A stretch of DNA of 47,210 bases from Streptomyces sp. MBT53 (lineage in GTDB: Bacteria; Actinomycetota; Actinomycetes; Streptomycetales; Streptomycetaceae): positions 1-47,210 of the forward strand of contig NZ_JAEQAZ010000054.1 in the NCBI RefSeq assembly GCF_016654115.1. Direction: 5' to 3'. The translations under genes were made by a program, and so were the position numbers. Numbering within the stretch: the first letter of the stretch is position 1; every line of letters begins with the position of its first letter. Of the stretch, positions 8,457 through 17,454 are shown piece by piece. The notes below the pieces were generated by a model. The model did not search any database, had not been told where the DNA came from, and saw only the letters and a list, made by a program, of their open reading frames with translations.

Positions 8457-9094
8457 TCACACTGAGCCGAGCAGGCCGTTGAGGATGCCGTCCTCGGCGA
8501 GGTAGAAGGCGAGACCACCGACGGGAGCGAGCACGGCGCACAGCCAGTGGCGGCGCACCCCGGAGCGCGCCAGACAGACGGTCAGGACAACGGTGATCAG
8601 CGCTCCGACGGTCAGAAAGACGGCCGCCTCTCCCCAGTAGTGGAGCGCCAGCCCCAGCCAGAGCGCTCCCCCAGAACCACCATCGGTATGGCCGCCCCGG
8701 CCACGGCCCGTACATCCCCCTGTCCACGGCGCACCGTCCAGCCGGCCCATGCCAGGAGCGGTCCTCCGGCCACGCCGGCCACCGACCACACCGCGGCGGT
8801 TCCGAGCCCTCCGGCTCCGAAGGTGTCCCCGAGCGCGGACGCCCCGTAGTAGCCGCCGCAGGTGGCGAGCATCATCAACGCACCGCCCCAGACGGCGAGT
8901 TGCCGGGCGCGGATCAGCGCACCGGCCACCGCGGTCCAGATGATCCAGGTGGACACCGAGTTGGTCGCCCGCTCCAGCAGGGGTGACGACCCGTGCAGGT
9001 CGTACGTGGCCCAGCCGAGCAGCAGCCCGAAGCCCACGGTCGCAGCGAGGACGGTGGCAGGGGCGTCGCGTCGGGACGCGGTTGTGGTAGCCAT
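8457..9094 (-). pseudogene. Frameshifted DUF6518-like integral membrane protein
   Basis: ATG 9094 opens a polytopic membrane protein (segments such as VGFGLLLGWATYDL, WIIWTAVAGALI, MLATCGGYYGASALG and VWSVAGVAGGPLLAWAGW) that reads to AIPMVVLG and then goes out of frame. The rest (ALWLGLALHYWGEAAVFLTV, then ALITVVLTVCLA and LAPVGGLAFYLAEDGI) continues in another frame to a stop at 8457. The break falls in a run of five C at 8668-8672; one added base restores a single protein of about 212 residues. That makes either a homopolymer sequencing error or a recent mutation likely. The family resembles DUF6518 (recalled, not searched); function is unknown. Confidence 0.65.
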
Positions 9095-9103
9095 GCCCGC
9101 GTA

Positions 9104-9135
9104 CTATACACATGACGTATACGCTCGATGTATAG
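9104..9135. promoter_or_regulatory. AT-rich palindromic operator/promoter region
   Basis: CTATACA (9104-9110) and TGTATAG (9129-9135) form an inverted repeat, with a further GTATAC between them. This lies just upstream of the ATG at 9094 in otherwise very GC-rich DNA. TATAC-type arms resemble operators of PadR-like regulators, and TATACA/TATAGT also resemble -10 elements. No regulator gene is adjacent. Confidence 0.4.
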
Positions 9136-9230
9136 CCGTCGGCGTCCCGATGCGCAGCACGATCCGTTCCGGGCGAGCGATGTGGAGGGGCATGTGAGCT
9201 GCCCCTCCACATCGTCGTACGTGACAGCGG

Positions 9231-11099
9231 TCAGCTCTTGCCGAGCAGTCGCCAGATCTGGTTCTTCTTGGTGCTCAGTACGCTCGCCGCGTCGCAGGTC
9301 CACTGGTGGACCAGCGCACCGGCGGTGGTCGAGACGCCGGTGACGTCGACGCACTTGCCGCTGTGGACGGCGACCAGCTGGTAGTCGTGGCTGTTGCCGA
9401 GCGCGGTGACGGGGTTGAGGGTGAACTGCTGGTTGGTGGCGCCGTTGCAGGTGTACTGGATGACGGCGGCGCCGTCGGCGGTCGACGCGCCCGAGACGTC
9501 GAGGCACTTGCCGCTCAACTCGTTGACGACCGTGTAGGTGTTGGCCGTACCGGCGACCGGCTTGAGGTCGAGCATCTGCTGGTAGCCGCCCTCGCAGTAG
9601 TACTGCTGGTACTGCGTGCCGTTGGCGGTACTGACCCCTGTGTCGTCCAGGCACTGGCCACTGTTCTGGCTGACGGCGACCGTGGAGACGGTGGTGTTGG
9701 ACGGGGGCAGCAGGGTGACGGTGTAGCCGTCCTTGGCGTTCGTCCAAGGGAGGCTCACCGAGGCGGAGTTGCCGCTGACCGTGAGGGTGGTGTCGGCGAT
9801 GGTCTCCGGGCCGGTGACGGCGGCCCCGCTGTTGTACGGGATGCGCTGAACGACGGCGCGGACCTGGCTGTTCGCCACGACGGACGTGGTGTTGAGCCCG
9901 GTCAGATTGACGGTGACGGTCCCGGTGTTGCCGCTGCTGCCGAGCAACACCTTTGCGTTTCCTGCCGAGTTGTCCTTGGTGGCCAGACCGTCAGCACCCG
10001 TGCCGGCGGTGAGCTTGACGATGTTGCCGGTCTGCGAGCCGTAGTAGCGGTACATGAACCACTCGCCCAGCGGCAGGTATTGGCCCGCGCTGTTCTTGGT
10101 GAGGAGGTTGGCCTCGTTGTCGTGCAGTGCGGTGCCGGAGGCCCAGTTGCCGCGCAGGCCGTCGGCGCCGGCACGTTCCAGGCGGCCGATGAACCAGGCG
10201 CCGCCGCCCGGTGACTGCATGGACAGGGTGGCGTACTCGTTGATCTGGTAGGCGCGGGTGTTGGTCAACCCGGCTGCCGCGAGGGTGGAGTTGGCGCGGC
10301 CGACGTCGGTGGCGGGGTCGCCGGGTTCGTCGTGCCAGCTGTAGATGTCGGGGGCGACGTTGTTCGCCTTGACGTAGGTCAGGTACGTCGTCCACCAGCT
10401 GTTGGAGGAGTTGGGCTGGCCCGCGATGCTCGGGCCGACGATGAGCTGGGCGGGGAAGGCGGCGCGCACCTTGGCGTAGAAGCGCGACCACATCGCGAGG
10501 TACTGGCTCTGCGAGGCGCCCCAGAAGCCGCTGCCGTCGGGCTCGTTCCACAGGTCCCACTGGACCGTCATGTTGTTGGTCTTGACGTCACTGATGAGCT
10601 GGGTGACGAAGGCGTCGAACTGCGTCCAGTCGCCGTTGTCGCCGGGCCAGCCCTGACTGGTGGTGCCGTCGGCGCCCCACAGGTCGTGCGGGAGCAGGAC
10701 GAAGGTGCCGCCGAGGGCTGCGGTTCGCTTGTACTGGGCGAGAGTCGAGGCCCATCGGGTCTGGTAGTCGGCGAGGCTGGTGGCGTAGCCGCCGCTGTTG
10801 AGCTGGGCGCCGCCGGCCCGCATGAAGTGCCACTTGATGTCGGTGAAGAAGTGGTCCTGCGGCAGCGAGCCGTCCGGGGTCATCCCGTAGATCATCCCGG
10901 AGGCGTGGTACGTGGGGGCGCCCCCGGCGGTGGCGAAGTCGACGGTGACGGAGGTGTCGGCGGCGTGGGCCGTGGTCGCGGGGAGCGTGAGGGCGGCGAA
11001 CGAGGCGAGGATCGCCGCGGCCACGGCGGTCCTGCGGCCTCTCGGGACGGGTGGTCTGCCGGTGCGTCCGGCTGGGGAAAGGAAGCGAGATATGCGCAT
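9231..11099 (-). CDS. Secreted clan GH-A (GH39-like) glycoside hydrolase with ricin domain
   Basis: This 622-residue exported enzyme has a long signal peptide ending near TTAHA-A (46). Its (beta/alpha)8 domain contains WNEP (E186, predicted acid/base) and INEY (E288, predicted nucleophile), spaced as in retaining clan GH-A enzymes. A beta-sandwich of about 90 residues follows, then a C-terminal ricin/CBM13 lectin from about 495 with repeats SGQCLDDTG, SGKCLDVSG and SGKCVDVTG. The overall look is GH39-like; the substrate cannot be fixed and could be a plant or microbial arabino/xylo/galacto-glycan. It is the last gene of the LacI-controlled uptake cluster, 54 bases after the intracellular glycosidase, so it probably releases the oligosaccharide that the importer takes up. 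Confidence 0.8.
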   Translation of the reverse strand: MRISRFLSPAGRTGRPPVPRGRRTAVAAAILASFAALTLPATTAHAADTSVTVDFATAGGAPTYHASGMIYGMTPDGSLPQDHFFTDIKWHFMRAGGAQLNSGGYATSLADYQTRWASTLAQYKRTAALGGTFVLLPHDLWGADGTTSQGWPGDNGDWTQFDAFVTQLISDVKTNNMTVQWDLWNEPDGSGFWGASQSQYLAMWSRFYAKVRAAFPAQLIVGPSIAGQPNSSNSWWTTYLTYVKANNVAPDIYSWHDEPGDPATDVGRANSTLAAAGLTNTRAYQINEYATLSMQSPGGGAWFIGRLERAGADGLRGNWASGTALHDNEANLLTKNSAGQYLPLGEWFMYRYYGSQTGNIVKLTAGTGADGLATKDNSAGNAKVLLGSSGNTGTVTVNLTGLNTTSVVANSQVRAVVQRIPYNSGAAVTGPETIADTTLTVSGNSASVSLPWTNAKDGYTVTLLPPSNTTVSTVAVSQNSGQCLDDTGVSTANGTQYQQYYCEGGYQQMLDLKPVAGTANTYTVVNELSGKCLDVSGASTADGAAVIQYTCNGATNQQFTLNPVTALGNSHDYQLVAVHSGKCVDVTGVSTTAGALVHQWTCDAASVLSTKKNQIWRLLGKS

Positions 11100-11153
11100 G
11101 TGCGGGTCTCCCGAAGGGGGAACTTCCTGGGCGCGGCTCGCCCAGGGGGTCTG

Positions 11154-12908
11154 TCAGCCGACGGCCTCCGTGGCCTCGGCGCGCCTCAGCTCGTGGGCCT
11201 CGGCGAGGAGCAGATAACTGCTGGCGGTCCAGGTGTAGGCGCGGTCGCGCAGGCCCGCGCCGGTGAGGGCGTCGAAGTTCTCGGCGAAACCTGAGGTCTC
11301 GCACAGCGCCCGGAATCGGTCGCTGATCTCGTCGGCGAGACGGTCGTGTCCTGCGCGGCGCAGGCCGTCCTCGATCAGGACGGTGGACGGGGCCCAGATC
11401 GGGCCGCGCCAGTAGCCGTCGGCCAAGTAGTGCGGTGAGGTGGGCAGTTCGGTGGCGAGGCCGTGCGCGGTGAGGTGGGCCTCGATGCGTTCGGCCAGCG
11501 CGTCGCCGATGTGCTCGGGCAGGTGCTCGCCGAGCACGACGGGCATCAGGTCGAGCAGGCTGGAGCTGGTCCAGGTGACCCCGCCGTGTGCCGACCGGGC
11601 GACGAACCGGTCTCCGGTCCACAGCTCGTCGAACAGCGCCGCCTGCGTCGCGTCCGCCGTCCGCGTCCACTTGCGCCTGTCGTCCGGGAGTCCCAACTCG
11701 TCGGCCAGTACGGCGAGTTCGCGCAGCTGGAGGATGAGGAAGGCGGCCAGGTCGGCGCTGACGATCACGCGCTCGGGGTCGAAGGTGGTGGCGTTGTCCC
11801 AGCCGCTGTCGTTGCCGTGCTGGTAGTGCGGGAGGGCGGACCCCGGTGCGCGTCGCATGGTGAGCCAGAAGTCCGTCCAGCGGGCGAGTCGGTCGTAGAC
11901 CTCGGTCAACTCTGCCTCGGCGAGCGGCTCTTGCAGTCGTCGGCGCAGGCGGCCCAGTGCCCAGCCGTGGATGGGGGGCTTGACGAAGTTGTAGAGGATC
12001 TCGGAGTGGGTCACCGAGTCGGGCAGCGCGCCGGTCTCGTCCTGGTGGTCGAAGGGCAGCGAGAACTGGTCCAGGGCGAGCCCGCGTGAACCGGGCGCCA
12101 GGGCAAGGGCGTTGAAGCAGTGGTCCCAGCTCCACACCTTGTCCATCCAGTGCTTCGACATCAGCACGGCGGGCCGGGTGACAAGTCCGGCCGGGCGCAC
12201 GGTCGCGGACCACAGCACGTACGCGGCGAGTTCGGCGGCCGGGGTGTCCGGCGAGCGCCAGGGCGCCACCGTGTCGGCGAAGGCCTCGAAGGAGCGCCGG
12301 ACGGCGGTGACCACCTCGTCGAACGTCGCCAGGGAGGCGTACGGGGGTCGCGCCGTGTCGAGTTCTTCCACGGCGGCCTCCCAGACACCGTCGGCACCCG
12401 CGCCGATCGTGACACCACGACCGGCACGGCCCAGCGTCTGAGCACCGGCGCTGTCGGTCACGCCGCCGGACAGGACCGTGATCCGGTAGCGCCGTCCGGT
12501 CTCATAGGAGGTGAAGACGTGCGCGTCGGCCACGGGGTCGTGGAAGAAGTACGTGCCGCTGAACGGAGTCAACTCCCCTGCCGCCGCGCCGACTTGCAGC
12601 CCGAGACCAGTACCCCGCAGCCGCACGGTGTCCGGCGACTCGTAGGCGAGGTCGACGCGCCCGCCGTCACCGGTCCAGCTGAGCAGGGCCGGTGTCGCCT
12701 GCGGGTGAACCCTGGCCCTCTCCCCTGTCACCGGGTCGAGGGGGACGATGCTCAGGACGGCGTGCATGCCGTTCTGGTGCGAGACGAGATGGAGGTCCTC
12801 GGCGCGGGTCCTCTCCGCGAGCACGGGAGAGATACCGAACCAGGATCCGTACGTGCTGAACGGGATGTCGTGGACGGAGAAGGCCGGGCCGGAGCAGGCG
12901 ACGGTCAT
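11154..12908 (-). CDS. Cytoplasmic (alpha/alpha)6 glycosidase, MGH1/GH63-like
   Basis: This 584-residue protein has no signal peptide. A beta-rich N-terminal domain (1-200) precedes an (alpha/alpha)6 barrel with the hallmarks of the GH63 / mannosylglycerate-hydrolase-like / amylo-1,6-glucosidase group: VWSWDHCFNALAL (258-270), HGNDSGWDN (364-372, likely acid residue), YWRGPIWAPS (499-508) and GFAENFDALTG (540-550). It probably cleaves the imported oligosaccharide inside the cell. It lies 54 bases behind the second permease gene in the same operon. The exact linkage is not readable. Confidence 0.75.
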   Translation of the reverse strand: MTVACSGPAFSVHDIPFSTYGSWFGISPVLAERTRAEDLHLVSHQNGMHAVLSIVPLDPVTGERARVHPQATPALLSWTGDGGRVDLAYESPDTVRLRGTGLGLQVGAAAGELTPFSGTYFFHDPVADAHVFTSYETGRRYRITVLSGGVTDSAGAQTLGRAGRGVTIGAGADGVWEAAVEELDTARPPYASLATFDEVVTAVRRSFEAFADTVAPWRSPDTPAAELAAYVLWSATVRPAGLVTRPAVLMSKHWMDKVWSWDHCFNALALAPGSRGLALDQFSLPFDHQDETGALPDSVTHSEILYNFVKPPIHGWALGRLRRRLQEPLAEAELTEVYDRLARWTDFWLTMRRAPGSALPHYQHGNDSGWDNATTFDPERVIVSADLAAFLILQLRELAVLADELGLPDDRRKWTRTADATQAALFDELWTGDRFVARSAHGGVTWTSSSLLDLMPVVLGEHLPEHIGDALAERIEAHLTAHGLATELPTSPHYLADGYWRGPIWAPSTVLIEDGLRRAGHDRLADEISDRFRALCETSGFAENFDALTGAGLRDRAYTWTASSYLLLAEAHELRRAEATEAVG

Positions 12909-12962
12909 GGAGGCGTGACTCGTTTCTCAACAGGGTTTCTACAGCGGAAAAATGACGTTCCG

Positions 12963-13802
12963 TCAGTCCTTGACGGCGCCGGCCGTCACGCCCGCGGCGA
13001 CGTAGCGCTGGGCGAGGACGAGGATCACCGCGGCGGGCAGCGAGGCCACGACGGCGGTCGCCATGATGGCGTTCCACTCCTGGTTGTTGTTGCCGATGTA
13101 GTGGTAGATGCCGAGGGTGATCGGTTCGTGGGAGCCGCCGTTGGCGAGGGTGCTGGCGAAGACGAAGTCGGACCAGGACCACAGGAACGCGAACAGCGAC
13201 ACCGTGACGACGGCGTTGCGGCTCATGGGCAGCACGATCGACCAGAAGGTGCGCACGGGTCCGGCGCCGTCCGTCTTCGCGGCCTGGAGGAGTTCGCCGG
13301 GGATGCCGGACATGAACGCGGTGAAGATCAGCACGGCGAACGGGACGGCCAGTGTGGAGTCCGCGACGATCAGGCCCGGCACCGACTGGAGCAGGCCGAG
13401 GCTGAGGTAGATGGCGTAGAAGCCCATCGCCATGATGATGCCGGGGATCATCTGGGCGACCAGGAAGAGGAAGCTGAGGACACCGCCGCCGCGTGGGCGG
13501 AGTTTGGCGAGTGCGTAGCCCGCGGGCGCCGCCAGTGCCACGGTGACGACGACCGTGCCCAGACCGATGACGAGGCTGGTGCCGAGGTAGGGCAACTGCT
13601 GGTCCAGGACGGCTCGGTAGCCCTCCAGCGTGCCGTGCAAAGGGATCAGATCGGGCGGGCTCTTGCGCATGTCCTGGTCGCGGGTGAAGGACACGTTGAG
13701 CATCCAGTAGACCGGGAAGAGCATCACCGCGGTGAACAGGACGCCGATGGCCGTCTGCCACCACGTGCGGTCGGTACGTCGGTCGATGACGGTGCCGCTC
13801 AT
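12963..13802 (-). CDS. Carbohydrate ABC permease, MalG type
   Basis: This 279-residue protein has six membrane segments and the CUT1 permease EAA loop in the form ELLQAAKTDGAGPVRTFWSIVLP, which contacts the ATPase. Its GTVVVTVALAAPAGYALAKL segment is typical of MalG-like subunits. The ATG at 13802 overlaps the stop of the first permease by four bases, so the pair is translationally coupled. No ATPase gene is in the cluster; Streptomyces CUT1 importers commonly share the MsiK ATPase encoded elsewhere. Confidence 0.9.
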   Translation of the reverse strand: MSGTVIDRRTDRTWWQTAIGVLFTAVMLFPVYWMLNVSFTRDQDMRKSPPDLIPLHGTLEGYRAVLDQQLPYLGTSLVIGLGTVVVTVALAAPAGYALAKLRPRGGGVLSFLFLVAQMIPGIIMAMGFYAIYLSLGLLQSVPGLIVADSTLAVPFAVLIFTAFMSGIPGELLQAAKTDGAGPVRTFWSIVLPMSRNAVVTVSLFAFLWSWSDFVFASTLANGGSHEPITLGIYHYIGNNNQEWNAIMATAVVASLPAAVILVLAQRYVAAGVTAGAVKD

Positions 13803-14770
13803 GACAGTGCCTGCTTCCGCTGGACCCGGACGTAGACCAGGCCGAACACCAACGCGGCGACCACCAGCAGGTTTCCTACGGCCGCTCCCGGGCCGAAGGC
13901 CGGCAGGAGGTTGCCGAAGCCGAGCTGGTAGGACCAGGTGGCGAAGGTGGTCGAGGAGTCGGCCGGGCCGCCCTTGGTCATGATCCAGATGATGTCGAAG
14001 ACCTTGAGGGTGTAGACGAGGCCGAGGAGGAGGGTGATCGCGGACACCGGGCGGAGCAGGGGGAAGGTGATCCGCCAGAACCGCTGCCAGGCGTTCGCGC
14101 CGTCGAGGGCGGCGGCCTCGTGGAGGCTCGCGGGGATGGACTGGAGGCCGCTGTGGAGGACCACCAGGTTGAACGGGACGCCGATCCAGATGTTCGCGAT
14201 GATGACCGAGGCCAGCGACCAGCCCGGTGCGGTAAGCCAGTTGACCGCTCCGATGCCGACAGCGTGCAGGACGGCGTTGACGACACCGGAGTCGCTGTTG
14301 AGCATCCACGACCAGGTGGACGCCGACACGATCAGCGGGAGCAGCCAGGGCACGAGGAAGAGGGCTCGCAAGGTCGCGGAGAGCCGGAAGCGCTGGTTGA
14401 AGAAGACCGCGAGGGCCAGGCCGATGGCGTACTGGAAGACCAGGCACACGGTGGTGAAGACCACGGTGTGGAGCAGGGCCGGGGCGAAGGTCGGATCGTC
14501 CAGGACCGTGCGGTAGTTGGCGAGGCCCGTGAAGGGTGCGTCGCCCTGGACGAAGGACCGGACCGTGTAGTTGCGCAGGCTCAGGTCGATGTTGCGGTAG
14601 AGGGGATAGGCGTAGAAGAGGACGAGGTAGAGGGTCACCGGGGTGAGGAAGCCCCAGGCGGCCCACTGCTGGGAGGTGGGGCGACGCCGTGCCCGGGGCG
14701 GTGCGGTGGGGGCCGTTCCGCCGTGGTGGCGCACGGGCCGCCGTTGTGGCACTTGGGTCATGTGGCTCAT
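13799..14770 (-). CDS. Carbohydrate ABC permease, MalF type
   Basis: This 323-residue protein has a cytoplasmic proline/arginine-rich N-terminus and six membrane segments; WGFLTPVTLYLVLFYAYPLY is the first. The EAA loop is SLHEAAALDGANAWQRFWRITFP. The ATG at 14770 is preferred because longer in-frame starts reach back into the binding-protein gene; ATG 14761 is also possible. It starts 20 bases after the binding-protein stop and overlaps the second permease by four bases. Confidence 0.88.
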   Translation of the reverse strand: MSHMTQVPQRRPVRHHGGTAPTAPPRARRRPTSQQWAAWGFLTPVTLYLVLFYAYPLYRNIDLSLRNYTVRSFVQGDAPFTGLANYRTVLDDPTFAPALLHTVVFTTVCLVFQYAIGLALAVFFNQRFRLSATLRALFLVPWLLPLIVSASTWSWMLNSDSGVVNAVLHAVGIGAVNWLTAPGWSLASVIIANIWIGVPFNLVVLHSGLQSIPASLHEAAALDGANAWQRFWRITFPLLRPVSAITLLLGLVYTLKVFDIIWIMTKGGPADSSTTFATWSYQLGFGNLLPAFGPGAAVGNLLVVAALVFGLVYVRVQRKQALS

Positions 14771-14790
14771 CAACTGGCCCTGGTCTCTGG

Positions 14791-16038
14791 TTACTTGACG
14801 GCCGACTGGGCGGCGGACAGCGCGTCCTTCGGCGACTTCGAGCCGCTGAGCGCGGACTGGACCGCCTTCCACAACTGCTCCGAGATCTTCGGGTACTTGG
14901 TGCCCAGGTCGTCGCTGGTGCGTCCCTTGGCCGCCTTGACCGCGTCGACCCAGGGCTTCAACTCGGCGTTCGCGGCCACCTGTTTGTCCTGGACCTCGGT
15001 GGTGGGCGCCACGTACGACAGCGTGGTGTCGGTGTCGAGGAGGTTCTCGGTACTGGTCAGGCAGGTCACGATCTTCTGTGATGTCGCGTAGCGGGCGGTC
15101 TTCCCCTGGACCGGGACAGTGACGAACTCTCCGCCGGTCGGGGCTGCCGCGCTACCGCCGTCGGCGGCGGGAACCGGGACGACCCCGTACTCGAAGCCGG
15201 CCTTCTTGGCGTTGGCGAGCTGCCAGGTGCCGTTCTCGCTGAACGCGTAGTCGCCGGTCGCGAACTCCTGCCAGCTGGTCGTCTGGGTGTTGTTGAGGAC
15301 CGAGTTCGGGGCGTAGCCGTTCTTCAGCCAGCCCTGCCACAGCGTGAGCGCGGAGACCGCCTTGCCGGAGTCGAGCGCGGTCAGTTCGGCGCCCGAGCCC
15401 CAGAACCAGGGCAGGAACTGGAAGGTGCCCTCCTCCGTGCCGATCGCGGAGAACGTGATGCCCTTCTTGCCCGCCTTCTTGACCTTCGCGAGCGCGGCGG
15501 TGAGCGACTTCCAGTCCTTGACCGAGGCGATGTCGACGCCGGCCTGCTTCAGCACCGCCTTGTTGTAGTAGAGGGCGAGGGTGTTGGCGCCGATCGGCAT
15601 GCCGTAGGTCTTGCCGCCTGACTGTCCGGCGGCCAGGAGGTTGGGGTTCACCTTCGAGGTGTCCAGCTTGTTGTCGGCGGTCGTGGTGAGGACGCCGGCC
15701 TCGGCCAGGGTCGACACCACCGGGTTGTCGACGATGAGCACGTCGGCGGAGTTGTCCTGCTGGGCGGCCAGCAGCGCCTTGTTCGCCAGGTCGCCGGTGT
15801 CGAACGCGGTCCGCTTGATCTTCACCCCGGCCTTCGTGCCGCAGGTGTCGAGCAGCTTCGTCCACGCGGAGGTCTTGTCGAACTGCGGGTAGGGGTCCCA
15901 GATCGTGTACGTGCCGGTGTCGGCGGCCTTGGTGCCGGTGCTGCCCGAACCGGAGGAACAGGCGGTCGCGGTGCCGGCGACGGCGAGGACCGTCACGGTC
16001 GCGGCGGTGAGGCGGAGTCGTCTGACGGAGCTGTGCAT
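14791..16038 (-). CDS. Sugar ABC transporter solute-binding lipoprotein
   Basis: This 415-residue extracellular receptor has a lipoprotein signal peptide with lipid-attachment Cys27 (GTATAC-SSGSG). The rest is a family 1 solute-binding fold with motifs such as DVLIVDNPVVSTLAEAGVL, GMPIGANTLALYYNKAVLK and WQEFATGDYAFSENGTWQ. The start at 16038 has GAAGGA at the right distance and makes the signal peptide compact; the upstream ATG 16062 does not. It is followed directly by the two permeases. The ligand is unknown but should match the two glycosidases downstream. Confidence 0.9.
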   Translation of the reverse strand: MHSSVRRLRLTAATVTVLAVAGTATACSSGSGSTGTKAADTGTYTIWDPYPQFDKTSAWTKLLDTCGTKAGVKIKRTAFDTGDLANKALLAAQQDNSADVLIVDNPVVSTLAEAGVLTTTADNKLDTSKVNPNLLAAGQSGGKTYGMPIGANTLALYYNKAVLKQAGVDIASVKDWKSLTAALAKVKKAGKKGITFSAIGTEEGTFQFLPWFWGSGAELTALDSGKAVSALTLWQGWLKNGYAPNSVLNNTQTTSWQEFATGDYAFSENGTWQLANAKKAGFEYGVVPVPAADGGSAAAPTGGEFVTVPVQGKTARYATSQKIVTCLTSTENLLDTDTTLSYVAPTTEVQDKQVAANAELKPWVDAVKAAKGRTSDDLGTKYPKISEQLWKAVQSALSGSKSPKDALSAAQSAVK

Positions 16039-16172
16039 TGCGCGTTCCTTCGTTTTTGGCACGGGTGTGCCGAGGGAGGGTGACGAGGGGGGAAGCGGGC
16101 ATGCCGAACAGCCACGGCGAGGGGGGAGTACGCCCGTGAACCGTGATCAGAGAGTGGTGTCGGGGGTCGAGG

Positions 16173-17204
16173 TCAGCGCGCCTCGGTGGAGGCCGTACCG
16201 GTACCGGGCCCCGTACTGGCGCGGAGCGAGATCGGCGGTACGAGCAGGTGGTGCCGGGGCGGTGCGTCGGGCCGGTCGATCCGTTCGACGAGGAGGTCGA
16301 CGGCGTGCCGGCCCATCTCCTCCGCCGGTACGTCCGCCGCGGTGAGCTGCGGGGTCACCGTCTCCGCCCACCGGCCGGCCACGACCCCGGTGACGGAGAA
16401 GTCGCGCGGTACATGACGGCCGGCCTGGGCCAGGCCCCGGTACAGGCCGCCGAGCGCGGCCTCGTTGAGGGTGACCAGGGCCGTGGTGGCCGGGTCCTCG
16501 TGCAGGATCTGTTCCAGGCACGCCTGGCCTGACGCGGCGTCGTCCCCGCAGCAGTACGTCCGCACGGTCAGCCCGCGCTCGGCCGCGGCCTTGGTGAAGC
16601 CGTCCAGTCCGTGGTGGGCGGACTCGTATCCGGCCCGCAGCAACTGCTCGGGACGGTTGACGAAGGCGACCCTGCGGTGGCCGAGGTCCGCGAGGTGATG
16701 CACGCACGCCGCCGCCAGCGCGGTGTGGTCAAGGCCGACCCACCAGGTGCCCTCGGGATGCGCGGTGCGGCCGATGGCGACGGAGGGGAAGCCGAGGGCG
16801 GCCAGGTGATCGACCCGGTCGTCCTCCAGTCTGATCTCCATCAGGATCGCGCCGTCGACCCTCCGCTCCCCCAGCATCCGCTGGAACGAGCGGTCGCTGT
16901 CGACGCCGCTGGGTGACAGCAGCACGTCGTAGTCGTGGGCCGCGGCGGCCTCCACCACGCTGCCGATGAAGTCGAGTTGCATACCGGTGTAGTGGTTGCC
17001 GGCCGGCGGGAAGACCAGGCCGATCGTGTCGGTCCGGCCGTTGGCCAGGGCGCGCGCACTGGCATTGGGCCGGTAGCCCAGTTCGTCGATGACGCGCTGG
17101 ATCTTCCGGCGGGTGTCCTCCGACACGGCACGCTTGCCGCTCAGCGCATAGGACACGGTGCTCCGCGAGACACCGGCCCGCCGGGCGATCTCACCGATGT
17201 TCAC
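16173..17204 (-). CDS. LacI-family repressor of the sugar cluster
   Basis: This 343-residue regulator has an N-terminal LacI helix-turn-helix (IGEIARRAGVSRSTVSYALS, about 3-22) with the hinge YRPNASARALANGRT, then a periplasmic-binding-protein-like effector domain. The GTG start at 17204 has a perfect AAGGAG seven bases upstream; translation from further up would read through operator DNA. Two perfect CGAACCGGTTCG palindromes lie just upstream (17232-17247 and 17274-17285), so it very probably represses itself. The transport genes follow after 134 bases on the same strand with no operator copy of their own. Confidence 0.9.
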   Translation of the reverse strand: MNIGEIARRAGVSRSTVSYALSGKRAVSEDTRRKIQRVIDELGYRPNASARALANGRTDTIGLVFPPAGNHYTGMQLDFIGSVVEAAAAHDYDVLLSPSGVDSDRSFQRMLGERRVDGAILMEIRLEDDRVDHLAALGFPSVAIGRTAHPEGTWWVGLDHTALAAACVHHLADLGHRRVAFVNRPEQLLRAGYESAHHGLDGFTKAAAERGLTVRTYCCGDDAASGQACLEQILHEDPATTALVTLNEAALGGLYRGLAQAGRHVPRDFSVTGVVAGRWAETVTPQLTAADVPAEEMGRHAVDLLVERIDRPDAPPRHHLLVPPISLRASTGPGTGTASTEAR

Positions 17205-17231
17205 GGGCACTCCTTGGCTGGGTCGAGCTGG

Positions 17232-17247
17232 ATCGAACCGGTTCGAT
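17232..17247. promoter_or_regulatory. LacI operator 1
   Basis: ATCGAACCGGTTCGAT is a perfect 16-base palindrome with the central CG expected of LacI-family sites, 28 bases upstream of the lacI GTG start. Confidence 0.85.
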
Positions 17248-17273
17248 GTTGCGTAGCGGCGACAGCCGGTCAT

Positions 17274-17285
17274 CGAACCGGTTCG
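17274..17285. promoter_or_regulatory. LacI operator 2
   Basis: CGAACCGGTTCG is the second copy, centred 40 bases from the first (about four helical turns), so both sites face the same side of the helix and could be bound together. Confidence 0.8.
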
Positions 17286-17440
17286 CGTGAAGTGAAGGTA
17301 GGAACAACCCCGGCGGCTGTCAACACCTCGCGCCGCGCTTCTCGTAACGCCCCTGGAATCCAGGGTGAGCTGACACGACTGTCTGCGTCAGAGGTATTGC
17401 CGCCGGATTTCCGCGGTGCTAGCTTCCCGGCCCAGCACTA

Positions 17441-17454
17441 TCGAACCGGTTCGA
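17441..17454. promoter_or_regulatory. LacI operator 3, in an orphan divergent promoter region
   Basis: TCGAACCGGTTCGA is a third perfect copy about 170 bases from the others and pointing away from lacI. Downstream on the plus strand come AAGGAG (17491-17496) and then, instead of a gene, the 3' end of the oppositely oriented YjbQ-like gene. No plus-strand coding region follows, apart from an 18-codon ORF from ATG 17482. The rest of the 306-base gap 17205-17510 shows no gene. Confidence 0.75.
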
